DNA of 64,000 nt from SCBR16-9 sp964537975. Lineage in GTDB: Bacteria; Hydrogenedentota; Hydrogenedentia; Hydrogenedentales; SCBR16-9. Both the position numbers and the translations under genes were made by a program. The notes under the pieces were generated by a model that did not search any database, was not told the origin of the DNA, and worked only from the letters and a program-made list of their open reading frames with translations. Of this stretch, positions 46,517 to 55,892 are shown piece after piece. The stretch spans positions 15,230-79,229 of the forward strand of contig CAZIDP010000015.1 in NCBI GenBank assembly GCA_964537975.1, in the 5' to 3' direction. Position 1 is the first letter of the stretch; every line of letters starts with the position of its first letter.

Positions 46517-47335
46517 TTACTTGTTACGCCTCTCAGCTTCCTCAAAATAACGAATCATCAGGGGAGGACATCCATCGCAACCATGTTTTTTGTTGGGTAT
46601 TGTGTCATTTGGTACTGTGTGTGGTAAATCGGGGTCTTTCAATACTTTTCGCATTTCATCTTCCAACACAGTACCCAACCGGTATTTATCCTGGCCTTCC
46701 ACTAATCCGCAGGTATATATGACACCGGCTGCATTTACGAAAACCATATTTCCAGGTTTTGTACATAAGGAGTCTTCCTCATGATGATGGTTGTCGTTCG
46801 GGACACATAATTTGAAGCCCAGATTCTCCAATTCACAAGCTTTGTCTTTTGCAGAATCACTTACCATCACCCGTGTCAATTCCGGGTTTAACTTTTTTAT
46901 TTCTTCCAACTCTTCCTGGAGTAGTCCAGGAGCATTTGTCTGTAAGCCAACAATTATTCCATAGGTATCTTGAGCCCAACGGCACATTTCCCAAATTTCT
47001 GGATTTTGGGTAAAATTGCCGGATTTGACACCCACCACAAACCAGTTTACTCCCAATGAAGCAGCTTCATCTATTACATTGAGCCATTGTTCAAGAGTCA
47101 ATTGCTGCGTATCGGCAGGTTGGTTTTCTGTGCGTGCAATTCCAGCTTCCGTAACAAAAACCCAGAGATATATAAATTTGTCGTCCGATGCCATTTTGGC
47201 ATTACGCTCGCAAGAATTGTGAACTTCTCTTTGAATTCGTTTAGGCAAGGCATACAATTGTGCCTGAGGGTTTTTTTCAATATTTTTTGTGCTATAAAAT
47301 TGTTTTATTTTACCCACGATGCAGCTATCTCCCAA
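46517..47335 (-). CDS. Degenerate radical SAM-fold protein with SPASM-like tail
   Basis: Up to 272 residues. The start is a TTG at 47335 or, better, a GTG at 47317 with GGGAG 11 bases upstream. The fold is that of radical SAM proteins: the strand IYLWVFVTEAG leads where CX3CX2C should come, but no Cys is present there, and the helix-strand unit LGVNWFVVGVKSG stands in place of the GGEP motif, also lost. The C-terminal part has SPASM-like Cys positions (LCTKPGNMVFVNAAG, IYTCGLVEG, CDGCPP). It should bind neither the catalytic cluster nor SAM in the usual way. It is convergent with the Nif11-like gene. I know of no named family for it. Confidence 0.7.
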   Translation of the reverse strand: MGDSCIVGKIKQFYSTKNIEKNPQAQLYALPKRIQREVHNSCERNAKMASDDKFIYLWVFVTEAGIARTENQPADTQQLTLEQWLNVIDEAASLGVNWFVVGVKSGNFTQNPEIWEMCRWAQDTYGIIVGLQTNAPGLLQEELEEIKKLNPELTRVMVSDSAKDKACELENLGFKLCVPNDNHHHEEDSLCTKPGNMVFVNAAGVIYTCGLVEGQDKYRLGTVLEDEMRKVLKDPDLPHTVPNDTIPNKKHGCDGCPPLMIRYFEEAERRNK

Positions 47336-47967
47336 CTTGAATCCGTAAAATCACCGAATTGTATAAAATCACGACAAAAAATACAAGCTAATTTCAAATT
47401 GTTTTAGATTATTAAGCTATTGGATGCATAATATGATTACAACTGCTGACATGTATTTTTAATATTATAATGTCTATCAACATGCGCAGCATTACGAAGC
47501 AATCTCTATTGTCACTTTAACTTCATATTATTATAAACTTTTTATAATGCTGATTCATTCCATAAGGATTGAACTTTTCGTGTATTTTATTTAATCATAG
47601 ATAGTAAATTCCAGCATATTTACCAATATAAACCATAATTAATATAAAAACACGATCAAAAAACTTTTTTAATAAAAATTAAAGCAATACTAGAAATGTT
47701 GCCCCAGTCGGCTGATAATTGTATTCAGATTAGGACTCGACAACGTTTTTTCGAAATGAATTGTCTATATTTGTCAGAACGAAAACATCATTTTCAAGTG
47801 AACATACCAGATGCTGGATTACGTGCTACGCATCAAGTTGTTGAATGCTTGTATAAATGTTATACTTTCAAAAGTAGGTATCTTAAAAAAGATCGCCATT
47901 AAAAAATCTCTTGTACTTCTGTGTATCAAGATAGCAAGAACCGGTCGGAAATTTAAGCCATTCTTTT
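47336..47967. other. AT-rich region upstream of the 6S RNA candidate
   Basis: About 630 bases with no supported gene. It has an 8-bp A/T inverted repeat at 47530-47548. Two small reading frames (47696-47902 and the front of 47811-48077) have no ribosome site or family resemblance. Confidence 0.35.
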
Positions 47968-48152
47968 TCCCTGCGGTGTTCGCCAAGGCATTAAAGCGCC
48001 AAACCTTTCATATTGAACCGGGTGTTCAATATTTGTGTAGTATACGACAGGCCTCCTCAGCAGTGGAAGTCGGATGACTACCGTGAGAATGCCCACCCTT
48101 TTTAGGGAAAGGTTCATGCGCTTTCTACGACGCCTGACGGCACATGCGGGGA
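47968..48152 (+). ncRNA. ssrS: Probable 6S RNA
   Basis: The start and end pair as in 6S RNA: TCCCTGC with GCGGGGA (one G-U pair), then GUGU with GCAC, with GTGTTCGCC near the 5' end and GACGGCAC near the 3' end. In between is a hairpin ATATTGAAC / GTTCAATAT (near 48010-48033) of the kind found at the central bubble. Size about 185 bases is right, and TTTTT follows. 6S RNA binds the housekeeping RNA polymerase and lowers transcription in slow growth. The assignment is from these features only. Confidence 0.6.
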
Positions 48153-48213
48153 TTTTTGTGTGTTCAGTAAAATTGCAGTACTTACAGTTTGTTTTACCCA
48201 TTGGTTTTTTTAG

Positions 48214-49815
48214 ATGATTTTCGCTTCATTAGAATCTGGTAATGAATCAAAAACGCCCCATCGTATTTGTAATGCTTTGTGCATCATTGGATTGTTGTTG
48301 TTCATAGCCTGTTTTATTCTGAATCTGCTACTGCGTTTTGAGGCTCAATTGTATGTGCCCTTGAATTTCAGTGAGGACATGGCTGTTCGACCCGCATCAC
48401 AAGATGATTCGATATTGCCTGCCTTAACACCACATTACGAAAATGTTATGCCGGATAATATCAAATTCAACATTGGTGAACAGGTTGGTAATTATTATCG
48501 TACTATGCCGTATGATGTTGTGCAATTGCCTTTCAGATTGCGCTTGAAGCATGTTGAACTGATTGAGAAGTCTGAAACGGTTTACAGTTTGGCTACCAGG
48601 CCTCTCGGCACGGGCTCTCTTCTACAGGCCGAAGCAGAAAATGACATGAAAGCTACGATCCCTATCCAGCATCAGGATGTGTTTATGCTGTGGGACAGAC
48701 GCTGGACGGTCCAAGAATTACGACCTTGGGTTGGACTTCTCCATAATCCAGGCGGACCGCCAATGGCCAATGTTTCTATTTCCATTGAAGACACAAACTG
48801 GGAAAATATTTTTCTGCATGAAAATACCTGGGTGATTGGAAATGGGCCAACAGCGTTAAAATTTGCCTGGTTCAATTCGGAAGCGGTTGCCCGATCTGCA
48901 TTTCCGGATTCAATTCCAGGGCCAGAGTCTGGCAGATGGGGGGTTCATGATGGTGCTGGGATACACTGGTTTCAATCTTTTGTACCGGGAACAGGAGTAA
49001 CTTTATCTGACAGTACGGATATTGTATTGGTTCACTTTGATGCAACGCACGAAAGCCATATATATAAAGGTCCATTAATTCTGGTTGAGGTACGTCAAGC
49101 AGAATCGGTTTACAACTGTTTGGTGACACCAGAGGGTATACTCGGTTTCAATAATGCTGAAGACAAAAATGATACGGATATCCAATTACCCCAAATATTT
49201 ATGGAATACCCGGGCAGCAATGCTTATGTTGTTTATGTTCATGCCTGGCGAGATGCATCAGCCTTGATTAAAGTTTTTCATGATGGAGACGCATTACCAG
49301 TCTTTCAGTTGGATGAACAAGAATCCAGGTTCGTCGCACAAGAAGGACAGCAAATAGGGGTGCAAATAGAGCAAGTTTACGGAAATGCATTGCCGGTTGA
49401 CGCGGCTGAAGGTGTGCTATGGGAAGTGGTACTGGAATGCAATGATTCACTGTATCGGCTTCGTGAGGGCGACTGGGTTATGTTGGGCGATGGACATGCA
49501 CAATTTATACTGGAAAAAACACCTGCATTAACACGACAAACGTTTCTGGTATATGTGCCAGGAAAAGATAGATTCCACGAAATAACATTGTCACCTGGCA
49601 AGTCTGTCCTGTACGCTGGTTGGTGTTTTACGCAGGCGCCCTGGCATGAGGAACCAATGGATTCGGCAGTTCTCTTGGTTGAAAGACGCCCATTGGGGCC
49701 ATTTTGGATCAAAGCAGTGGTTTTGCTATTATCCGGTTTCATTGGAAAGTGCTTTTTATGGTATGGTGCATTGCGTAAAATAAAACCATCACAACAAAAT
49801 TTTGTACCTGATTAA
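48214..49815 (+). CDS. Membrane protein, weakly ResB-like
   Basis: 533 residues. Membrane helices near both ends (about 21-45 and 505-525); between them a large soluble part. The segment YYRTMPYDVVQLPFRLRLKHVEL resembles the LPFSLRLDDF motif of ResB-like cytochrome c assembly proteins, and the two-ended anchoring fits them, but the middle is not typical. A CcsA/ResC partner is not in the window. It comes first in the pair with the TPR membrane protein (38 bases to the next stop-to-start). I do not assign a function. Confidence 0.5.
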   Translation: MIFASLESGNESKTPHRICNALCIIGLLLFIACFILNLLLRFEAQLYVPLNFSEDMAVRPASQDDSILPALTPHYENVMPDNIKFNIGEQVGNYYRTMPYDVVQLPFRLRLKHVELIEKSETVYSLATRPLGTGSLLQAEAENDMKATIPIQHQDVFMLWDRRWTVQELRPWVGLLHNPGGPPMANVSISIEDTNWENIFLHENTWVIGNGPTALKFAWFNSEAVARSAFPDSIPGPESGRWGVHDGAGIHWFQSFVPGTGVTLSDSTDIVLVHFDATHESHIYKGPLILVEVRQAESVYNCLVTPEGILGFNNAEDKNDTDIQLPQIFMEYPGSNAYVVYVHAWRDASALIKVFHDGDALPVFQLDEQESRFVAQEGQQIGVQIEQVYGNALPVDAAEGVLWEVVLECNDSLYRLREGDWVMLGDGHAQFILEKTPALTRQTFLVYVPGKDRFHEITLSPGKSVLYAGWCFTQAPWHEEPMDSAVLLVERRPLGPFWIKAVVLLLSGFIGKCFLWYGALRKIKPSQQNFVPD

Positions 49816-49865
49816 TTACAGCACGTTCTATTAAATGCAGCTCGGAAATATTCTTGGAGATTGCG

Positions 49866-52436
49866 ATGGCAGGGAATACCCCTTCTGAAGATGAACAACT
49901 AAGCGAAAATCCTGAGTCGATTACACCGACAGATGAGGATTCAAAATCGTTTAGTCATAGAGATGATAATATAACCGGAAGCATGGAAATACTGCCGGAC
50001 GACGCTGTCTTGACACCGAAGCCTCCCTTACAAGAACTGGGTGATCAGGGAAATCAGCTGGCACAGGTTTTCATGTGTGTGTTTATCATTGTCATCGTAG
50101 GCTTGCTGGCAGGGTATAACACGTTGCATGTACCATTTCACGGAGAAGACCAGCAACTGTTTGTTAATTCAGACGCAATACACCGCCTGGTTACAGTCCC
50201 CGAAGCTGTAGCGCTGATGCCTTATGCCCCACTAACTTTATTTGGTTATGCCATAAACTGGTGGATTTCCCCAAACAGTGCCTATTTCATGCATTGGTTA
50301 ACTGTATTATTACATATTGCCAATGCGGTTTTACTGTATCTTGTCGCACGTAAATTTGCACCAAAATTTATAAATGAACCGGTAGCCATGTTGGCAGGAC
50401 TGGCGTTTGTTGTTCACCCTGCACATATAGAAACGATGTCCTACCTTGTTGGGCGACCTGTAATACAAGGAACTTTTTTTGGTCTTTTGGCTTTATGGCT
50501 GTTTTTGAGATTGCACCAATTTCATAATTCTACACCTGAAAAAACGTACCTGTATTTTTCAGGTATTCTGCTTTGTTATATCCTGGCTGTTGCCAGTTAT
50601 TTCTACTTGTTCTTTCTGCCTGTATTGTTCCTGGGCTGTTATGTGAGCTTGCAACAATCGATCGAAATTCCTCGTCTGATACGGAAACAGCATCAAAATC
50701 TGCTGGTCTGGTTGAATGTGATTGGCTTCGGTGTATTTCTGCTGTTGCTGACTCGGGGAGCCTTATTTAATATTGCTCCTTCCAATGTGCTTACTGCCTT
50801 GTCCGAATTGTCCATACGTGGCGCACGTATCCTATTTCCCATTGCAGACCCGGCGCCTGTGTTTCCTTCTTTGTATGGACTTACACCCAATATGGCAGGC
50901 ACGGTCTTGTTTGCCCTGCTCACCATTTTAGTTTTCCTGGCCCTGTATAAAAAATTTCTGGTCGCATTACCGCTACTTTGGATTTGGCTTTCTCTGATTG
51001 CTTTGGTAGTCGTGATGAATGAGGAGCTTGTACTGGCCCAGAGATTTCTGTATTTGTTTGTGGCTGGGAGTATGTTGGTCATTCCGTGGTTAGTACGTAC
51101 CATGGCCAAAGCCGGTGGTAGTAAGGCAGGCGGGGCAACGGCTGGCATCGTATTATTACTCATTGTCTATTCACTGTATGCCACCTATGTCTATACATTT
51201 CAATGGCGGTTTCCAGAAACATTCTGGGCGAATGCTGCAGAGAAATATCCTGACGCACACCAGCCCTGGCAGTATCTGGGCCAGTATTATGATGTACACC
51301 TTAATGAAGCACAGAATACCCAGGAGGCAGGAGAATGGCTTACGCGCAAGGTGAATGTTTGGCAAAATGTGTTGGAAATTTTACCTGAAGACCCCAATGC
51401 AAACGAGCAATTGGGAGCTGCTTTACATGCCCAGGGGCGTGGTGAACAAGCGTTACCTTTTTTAGAGAAAGCACTGCGTCTCAATCCAAATAATGGTGAA
51501 ACCGCATTGCGCCTGGCCTATATTTATGAACAACAAATGCAATCACGAGATAACATCGAGCCGCTATTGCAAGCCTTGGATTATTTTCGGTATGCGGAAA
51601 AGGTGGAATTTATGCCACCGGATGGCGCGTTGCTATTTGGGACAATACTGACCTATATCGGTGACTTTAACAAGAGCCTGGCACTGATGGAAAGAGTCCG
51701 GTTGCTGGAAAGCGAAAGCGAAACACCCCTGGCAACCAGAATTCAGCAAATGCGCACCATGTTGAGTCAGCGAGACGCCATGCAACAGCAGGTCAATCAG
51801 CTCATGCGAGAGCAGCCTGGAAGTTCTGAAGCCTTGTTGATGCGAGCGGAATATCAGCTATTTACCGGTGATCGGATTCGAACATTTTATCTGTTAGAAG
51901 GACTTCTTCGTAGAGAACCAGAAAACCTGAATGCCTGGATTCTGATGGGAGTCGTGCGTGCTGCACTGGATGAAGGTGCAGGATTTATCGAAGAATGGGG
52001 CGAGAAGCACCTGGAACGAAATGCCTGGCGTGAGTTGGCGGTTCGTACGCTTGCTGGGGGACAGATGGAGACGGCCAAACTGTATACCCGTTATTTCGCT
52101 GAGCAAACGGGTAGCACGGAATTGCCAGGTATCATGTTGGCAGATTTTGCCATTGAACTTGAGCAGGCCATGACAGCATCTATAGTATTGCGGCAAGTGA
52201 TTGAAGAGAACCCTGATGAATATGCTCCCTGGCTCAGGTTGGCCAGAATTGCGCGTGATCAGGAAAATACCGCGGCATTTCAAGAGAATCTATCAGAAGC
52301 CAGGCGGCGTGGAGCACCTGATACGGCCATAAATGCTTATTTCCCGGCAGACACTACAGTAGATGAACAGGAAGTCGGCGTGGAAGATTCTATAATAGAG
52401 GATGCTCCGTTGGTACCAAGGGTAATTACTCGATAA
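49866..52436 (+). CDS. Multi-helix membrane protein with TPR tail (TMTC-like)
   Basis: 856 residues from the ATG at 49866, with GGAG seven bases upstream. After an acidic, Ser-rich N-terminus, about ten membrane helices (about 70-455), including the FVVHPAHIETMSYLVGR stretch that matches the HPVHTEAVAW-type motif of TMTC/O-mannosyltransferase-like proteins. The C-terminal 400 residues are TPR repeats (for example ANEQLGAALHAQGRGEQALPFLEKALRLNPNN). Such proteins are thought to transfer mannose or assemble membrane complexes. Same direction as the ResB-like gene. Confidence 0.75.
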   Translation: MAGNTPSEDEQLSENPESITPTDEDSKSFSHRDDNITGSMEILPDDAVLTPKPPLQELGDQGNQLAQVFMCVFIIVIVGLLAGYNTLHVPFHGEDQQLFVNSDAIHRLVTVPEAVALMPYAPLTLFGYAINWWISPNSAYFMHWLTVLLHIANAVLLYLVARKFAPKFINEPVAMLAGLAFVVHPAHIETMSYLVGRPVIQGTFFGLLALWLFLRLHQFHNSTPEKTYLYFSGILLCYILAVASYFYLFFLPVLFLGCYVSLQQSIEIPRLIRKQHQNLLVWLNVIGFGVFLLLLTRGALFNIAPSNVLTALSELSIRGARILFPIADPAPVFPSLYGLTPNMAGTVLFALLTILVFLALYKKFLVALPLLWIWLSLIALVVVMNEELVLAQRFLYLFVAGSMLVIPWLVRTMAKAGGSKAGGATAGIVLLLIVYSLYATYVYTFQWRFPETFWANAAEKYPDAHQPWQYLGQYYDVHLNEAQNTQEAGEWLTRKVNVWQNVLEILPEDPNANEQLGAALHAQGRGEQALPFLEKALRLNPNNGETALRLAYIYEQQMQSRDNIEPLLQALDYFRYAEKVEFMPPDGALLFGTILTYIGDFNKSLALMERVRLLESESETPLATRIQQMRTMLSQRDAMQQQVNQLMREQPGSSEALLMRAEYQLFTGDRIRTFYLLEGLLRREPENLNAWILMGVVRAALDEGAGFIEEWGEKHLERNAWRELAVRTLAGGQMETAKLYTRYFAEQTGSTELPGIMLADFAIELEQAMTASIVLRQVIEENPDEYAPWLRLARIARDQENTAAFQENLSEARRRGAPDTAINAYFPADTTVDEQEVGVEDSIIEDAPLVPRVITR

Positions 52437-52508
52437 GCCAGATTGAACTCACGACTTGTTCAGCCTCAACGAAAAAGTATGGTTATAAAACATATATCCA
52501 GAAGTATA

Positions 52509-52538
52509 AGTGGCCCCGGTTATATTTCCAAGGCCACT
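52509..52538 (-). terminator. Conserved hairpin after the second PEP-CTERM gene
   Basis: In RNA from the minus strand AGUGGCCUUGG pairs with CCGGGGCCACU around the 8-base loop AAAUAUAA. As in the copy at 7747-7774, the stem is complete only on this strand, with two G-U pairs in the same part of the stem. No T run follows, so termination is less sure here. Confidence 0.6.
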
Positions 52539-52579
52539 CACGTATTAGCAATGTTATTTGTCAGGCAACCCGTTGCATG

Positions 52580-53278
52580 TTATTGAGAACTTTTGCGGAG
52601 TCGTCTATAAGCCAATCCGGCCATACCAAGACCCAATAAAGTCATGGTCGCTGGTTCTGGGATAGGTGGGTCTGTAATTTCTCGATCTGGATTACTGAAA
52701 TTCATTTCAAATGCCAAGTCACGAATAGACCAATCGTTCCAAGCAGACGTTGTTAATGAGTCGAAGCTATTCCCATTATTCTGGAACATAAATTCACCAT
52801 CGCCATACACGGAACTGGAAATACCTCCAAAAGCTGCCTCACTTGGATTGCCATCAAATTGATTTGTAGCACTGAAAAAAGCGATATAACTTTGCCCTGC
52901 TATCAATTCCAATCCACCTGTATTCACTTGGATTTTTTCAAAGCCGCCCAAACCACCATTATTGGTCGTAGCTATTGGTCCCGATTCAAACAATACTGGT
53001 CCGGTAGCCATATTTCCGTTCCAAGCCATGATATAAGCTGCAAAATCAACCGGATTAACTGATAGTTGTTCTAGAAAGAAACTGAAATCATCCATGATGG
53101 GGTAGTCGGTTGGCGCTACAAAAGATTGGCCATACGTGGCTGTATCAGGCTCTCCAAAAGAAAAAACAAAGTCACTACCATTCCAATCACTTACTGTTTC
53201 AATGGTCAATGTACTCCCGAACGCGGTTGTCGCTATGCCTGCCACGAGCAAGCATACTAAAGAAATATATCTTTTCAT
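52580..53278 (-). CDS. PEP-CTERM sorting domain protein 2
   Basis: 232 residues. Signal peptide about 1-22. The middle is a beta-rich region with a YGQSFVAP strand and a GLELIAGQSYIAFFSA segment, seen in PEP-CTERM proteins of unknown function. The C-terminus is PIPEPATMTLLGLGMAGLAYRR, almost the same as in the first PEP-CTERM protein, with a final Arg/Lys tail. The start has AAAGGAA upstream. It is a single gene, with the conserved 3' hairpin 42 bases after its stop. Confidence 0.9.
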   Translation of the reverse strand: MKRYISLVCLLVAGIATTAFGSTLTIETVSDWNGSDFVFSFGEPDTATYGQSFVAPTDYPIMDDFSFFLEQLSVNPVDFAAYIMAWNGNMATGPVLFESGPIATTNNGGLGGFEKIQVNTGGLELIAGQSYIAFFSATNQFDGNPSEAAFGGISSSVYGDGEFMFQNNGNSFDSLTTSAWNDWSIRDLAFEMNFSNPDREITDPPIPEPATMTLLGLGMAGLAYRRLRKSSQ

Positions 53279-53340
53279 GTTGTTCCTTTCCTGGATACGT
53301 GCTTCATTCTCAATTGTTAACTAGATCAAACACCTTTACT

Positions 53341-53358
53341 CCAATACCAAGGTATTGG
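53341..53358. promoter_or_regulatory. Inverted repeat in the upstream region of the second PEP-CTERM gene
   Basis: A perfect 8-bp inverted repeat (CCAATACC / GGTATTGG) with a 2-base loop, about 63 bases upstream of the PEP-CTERM start, at a distance where an operator would lie. The T run that follows on the plus strand suggests it could alternatively terminate something, but no plus-strand gene leads to it. Confidence 0.35.
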
Positions 53359-53402
53359 TTTTGAGCATTTTACGTGCCAAAAATAATAGTATTGAATTTA
53401 GC

Positions 53403-53432
53403 ATAATTATAAGGAATAATCCTTATAATTAT
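53403..53432. promoter_or_regulatory. Perfect 13-bp inverted repeat between the AraC and PEP-CTERM genes
   Basis: ATAATTATAAGGA and TCCTTATAATTAT flank a 4-base loop. It lies 125 bases upstream of the PEP-CTERM start and 206 bases past the AraC stop. It is almost all A/T, so a poor terminator and more likely a protein binding site. The rest of 53279-53637 holds no gene. Confidence 0.5.
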
Positions 53433-53637
53433 TATAATATAGATAAGCATTCATGCCGGACGGTTGTTTTTGTTGCTAAAGGTCTGTGAATTTATTTAGC
53501 AAAAATGATTAATATATGATTATTTTAAAAAATTGGTAGAACATCAAAAACAAGGTTATTTGGTTTACTGTGTAGTTTTGGTTTGATCTTAAAAATCAAT
53601 GCGCTACTAACTTGAATTGGCTTGCTTGTCAGCACTT

Positions 53638-54543
53638 TTATACATTCGGAGTGTGTGTGACCGGACGAATGGGTTGCTGTAGTCGGGTGCGATACGCACT
53701 GGGACTCGTGCCAACAATGCGTTTGAACTGGCGTGTAAAGTAGTTGCTGTCTTCAAACCCTACCCGGAACGCGACTTCCGTAACACTCTGATTTGTAATC
53801 GTCAGCAGCTCGCCTGCCTTGGCGACCCGCAAACGGATAAGATAGTCTATGGGGGAGAGGCCGGTGGCCTCGTTGAATACCCGCATGAAGGTACGTTGGG
53901 TCATCCCGGACAGTGCTACCAGGTCCTCCAGGTGAATGGGGTTGCGATAATGACTTTGCAGGTATCCCAGTACTTTCCCCATCTTCATGAGACTGGCCGT
54001 AGGCATATCCCCTTTATGCCCATAGGAACGACAGAGAAATCCTACGATTTGCATGAATATACTGACTGCCATGAATTCAAAACCAGGATTCCGAATATCC
54101 AATTCTTTCTTCAGCAAATCGACCAGAGATAAAACATGACTCAGCTCTTCAGGACCCAGATGTAATCTGCTTTCAAAACAGTGCTGGCGCCGGAAACGAG
54201 GTTCAAGACAAAACAGCACATGGTAAGCGGGAAGTTTTTGTATATGCGGAACCCGATCCAGAATATGCGCATGATCAAACAAGACATTCACCAGGTAGAG
54301 ATCATTTAGATCTCCATAACCGTGGGCTCGATTGCCGGTAATGACAAAGCAATCACCAGCTTGAATCGTATATTTTTCATCCCCCGTGATATGACTTGCA
54401 CTTCCTTTGTGGATGATTACCAATTCAGAAAAACGATCGTGTGTGTGGATATCTTCTGGTGGTTGTGGATAGGCAAATCGCACCCCCAATGGGAATTCTG
54501 TATTGTTAAATACATCTTTTGACATCCATTTTAGTTTTTTCAT
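53638..54543 (-). CDS. AraC family transcriptional regulator with cupin domain
   Basis: 301 residues from the ATG at 54543, behind GAAGGAA. The N-terminal 150 residues are a cupin-like sensor domain (DIHTHDRFSELVIIHKG). The C-terminal 100 residues have the two helix-turn-helix motifs of AraC proteins (YRNPIHLEDLVALSGMTQRT and VTEVAFRVGFEDSNYFTRQF). It is divergent from the pseudopilin and GH42-like operon, with 150 bases between starts, and is the likely regulator of that operon in response to a sugar. Ligand unknown. Confidence 0.88.
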   Translation of the reverse strand: MKKLKWMSKDVFNNTEFPLGVRFAYPQPPEDIHTHDRFSELVIIHKGSASHITGDEKYTIQAGDCFVITGNRAHGYGDLNDLYLVNVLFDHAHILDRVPHIQKLPAYHVLFCLEPRFRRQHCFESRLHLGPEELSHVLSLVDLLKKELDIRNPGFEFMAVSIFMQIVGFLCRSYGHKGDMPTASLMKMGKVLGYLQSHYRNPIHLEDLVALSGMTQRTFMRVFNEATGLSPIDYLIRLRVAKAGELLTITNQSVTEVAFRVGFEDSNYFTRQFKRIVGTSPSAYRTRLQQPIRPVTHTPNV

Positions 54544-54693
54544 GGCCAAATTCCTTCAGGTTTCACTTTGGCAATATTGTGCTATCTCATTGCAGGATTG
54601 TCAAGGTAAATAACAACAATTCATGTTATTGTTTTATCGGATGTTATGGATTGAAGATTTATTAATAGTTACATAACTTGGAGGACTAATCGA

Positions 54694-55764
54694 ATGGAAG
54701 CAAAACGACGAGGTTTTACGTTAATTGAGCTGCTGGTAGTTATTGCCATTATTGGTATATTGGCTGCAATCTTGCTACCGGCTCTGGCGCGTGCGAGAGA
54801 AGCTGCCCGAAGGGCTTCTTGTGCCAACAATCTGAAGCAGTGGGGTATCATTTTTAAAATGTACTCGGGCGAAAACCGGAGTGGTATGTTTCCTCCGGGT
54901 ATCTCAACCATGCCCTACGATGGACAGCAGCATCGAGGCTGGATACAGGGCTTTTCCGGAGATAGTATGTATCCAGACTACTGGAATGATCCCAGCATAG
55001 CCATCTGCCCTTCAGATTCCAGGTCTGACTATAATCCAACCGGCGGCGGAGAAGGATTTGGCGTGGAAGAAGATTATTCGGCACAGATTCAGGAGCTGTC
55101 TCGCTTGGCATCGATTCATGGTACCAACCACTGTTTGAATGCAATGCTCTCAATACCGGTTTCATACATTTACGTGCCCTACGCGGTTCGTACCGGTGGC
55201 CAGTTATTGGATGTACAGTTTATTGCCTCACAGTGGTGGGGAGGACACCAAAAGCAGGTTGTGTTGAACCCAGGTGCCTTAAACCAGGTTGGGTGTTCTT
55301 TTGGTGTGTGGGTTACAGATGAAGTTAATAACAGAGACATTGGCTCTGGGCAAGTTATCTGGAGTCCGAGTACAGGAGGATGGCGCGATGACAACAATAC
55401 CGACCTGCCTACCTCTTACTCCCGTACGCGTGAAGGTGTAGAACGATTCTTCATAACCGACATCAACAACCCTGGCTCGGCAGCACAAGCCCAGAGCGAG
55501 TTGTTTATTATGTATGATGCCTGGGCTGATGGTGACAAAGGTCAGATGAATTATGACTGGATCGGTTTGCCTCCGATGACCAATCCGACCACATTCTTCA
55601 ATCACATTCCGGGTGGTGCCAATGTATTGTATATGGATGGTCATGTGGAATTTATAAGATACAATTCCAAAGCACCCATCATGTCAATTAGTCCAAGTGG
55701 AAACTCGACAGACCTTATTACCCAGACAGGCGCTTGGATGTATCTGTTTGGTGGTTATGGTTGA
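54694..55764 (+). CDS. Type II pseudopilin-like protein with H-X9-DG C-terminus
   Basis: 356 residues. The N-terminus is a type IV prepilin signal: a short basic leader then FTLIELLVVIAIIGILAAIL, with cleavage before the Phe. The C-terminal part carries the H-X9-DG motif (HIPGGANVLYMDG), typical of the large DUF1559-type group in Planctomycetes and relatives. These proteins are thought to form a secreted or cell-surface pseudopilus. It has TTGGAGGA nine bases upstream and is the first gene after the divergent AraC regulator. Confidence 0.92.
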   Translation: MEAKRRGFTLIELLVVIAIIGILAAILLPALARAREAARRASCANNLKQWGIIFKMYSGENRSGMFPPGISTMPYDGQQHRGWIQGFSGDSMYPDYWNDPSIAICPSDSRSDYNPTGGGEGFGVEEDYSAQIQELSRLASIHGTNHCLNAMLSIPVSYIYVPYAVRTGGQLLDVQFIASQWWGGHQKQVVLNPGALNQVGCSFGVWVTDEVNNRDIGSGQVIWSPSTGGWRDDNNTDLPTSYSRTREGVERFFITDINNPGSAAQAQSELFIMYDAWADGDKGQMNYDWIGLPPMTNPTTFFNHIPGGANVLYMDGHVEFIRYNSKAPIMSISPSGNSTDLITQTGAWMYLFGGYG

Positions 55765-55892
55765 TCTCTTAATCAAGTTGTGCGGAGGCCGATCTTTGGA
55801 TTGATAGTACATATATGCGGGTCGGCTTCCGCAAATTCTATACGTCTTGTTGTTCAAACGTAGACACAGTACAAATCTTCGGGAGATATTGT

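Noticed and set aside
47696..48077. Two small plus-strand frames across 47.7-48.1 kb
   Set aside because: They lack ribosome sites and the second overlaps the 6S RNA candidate.
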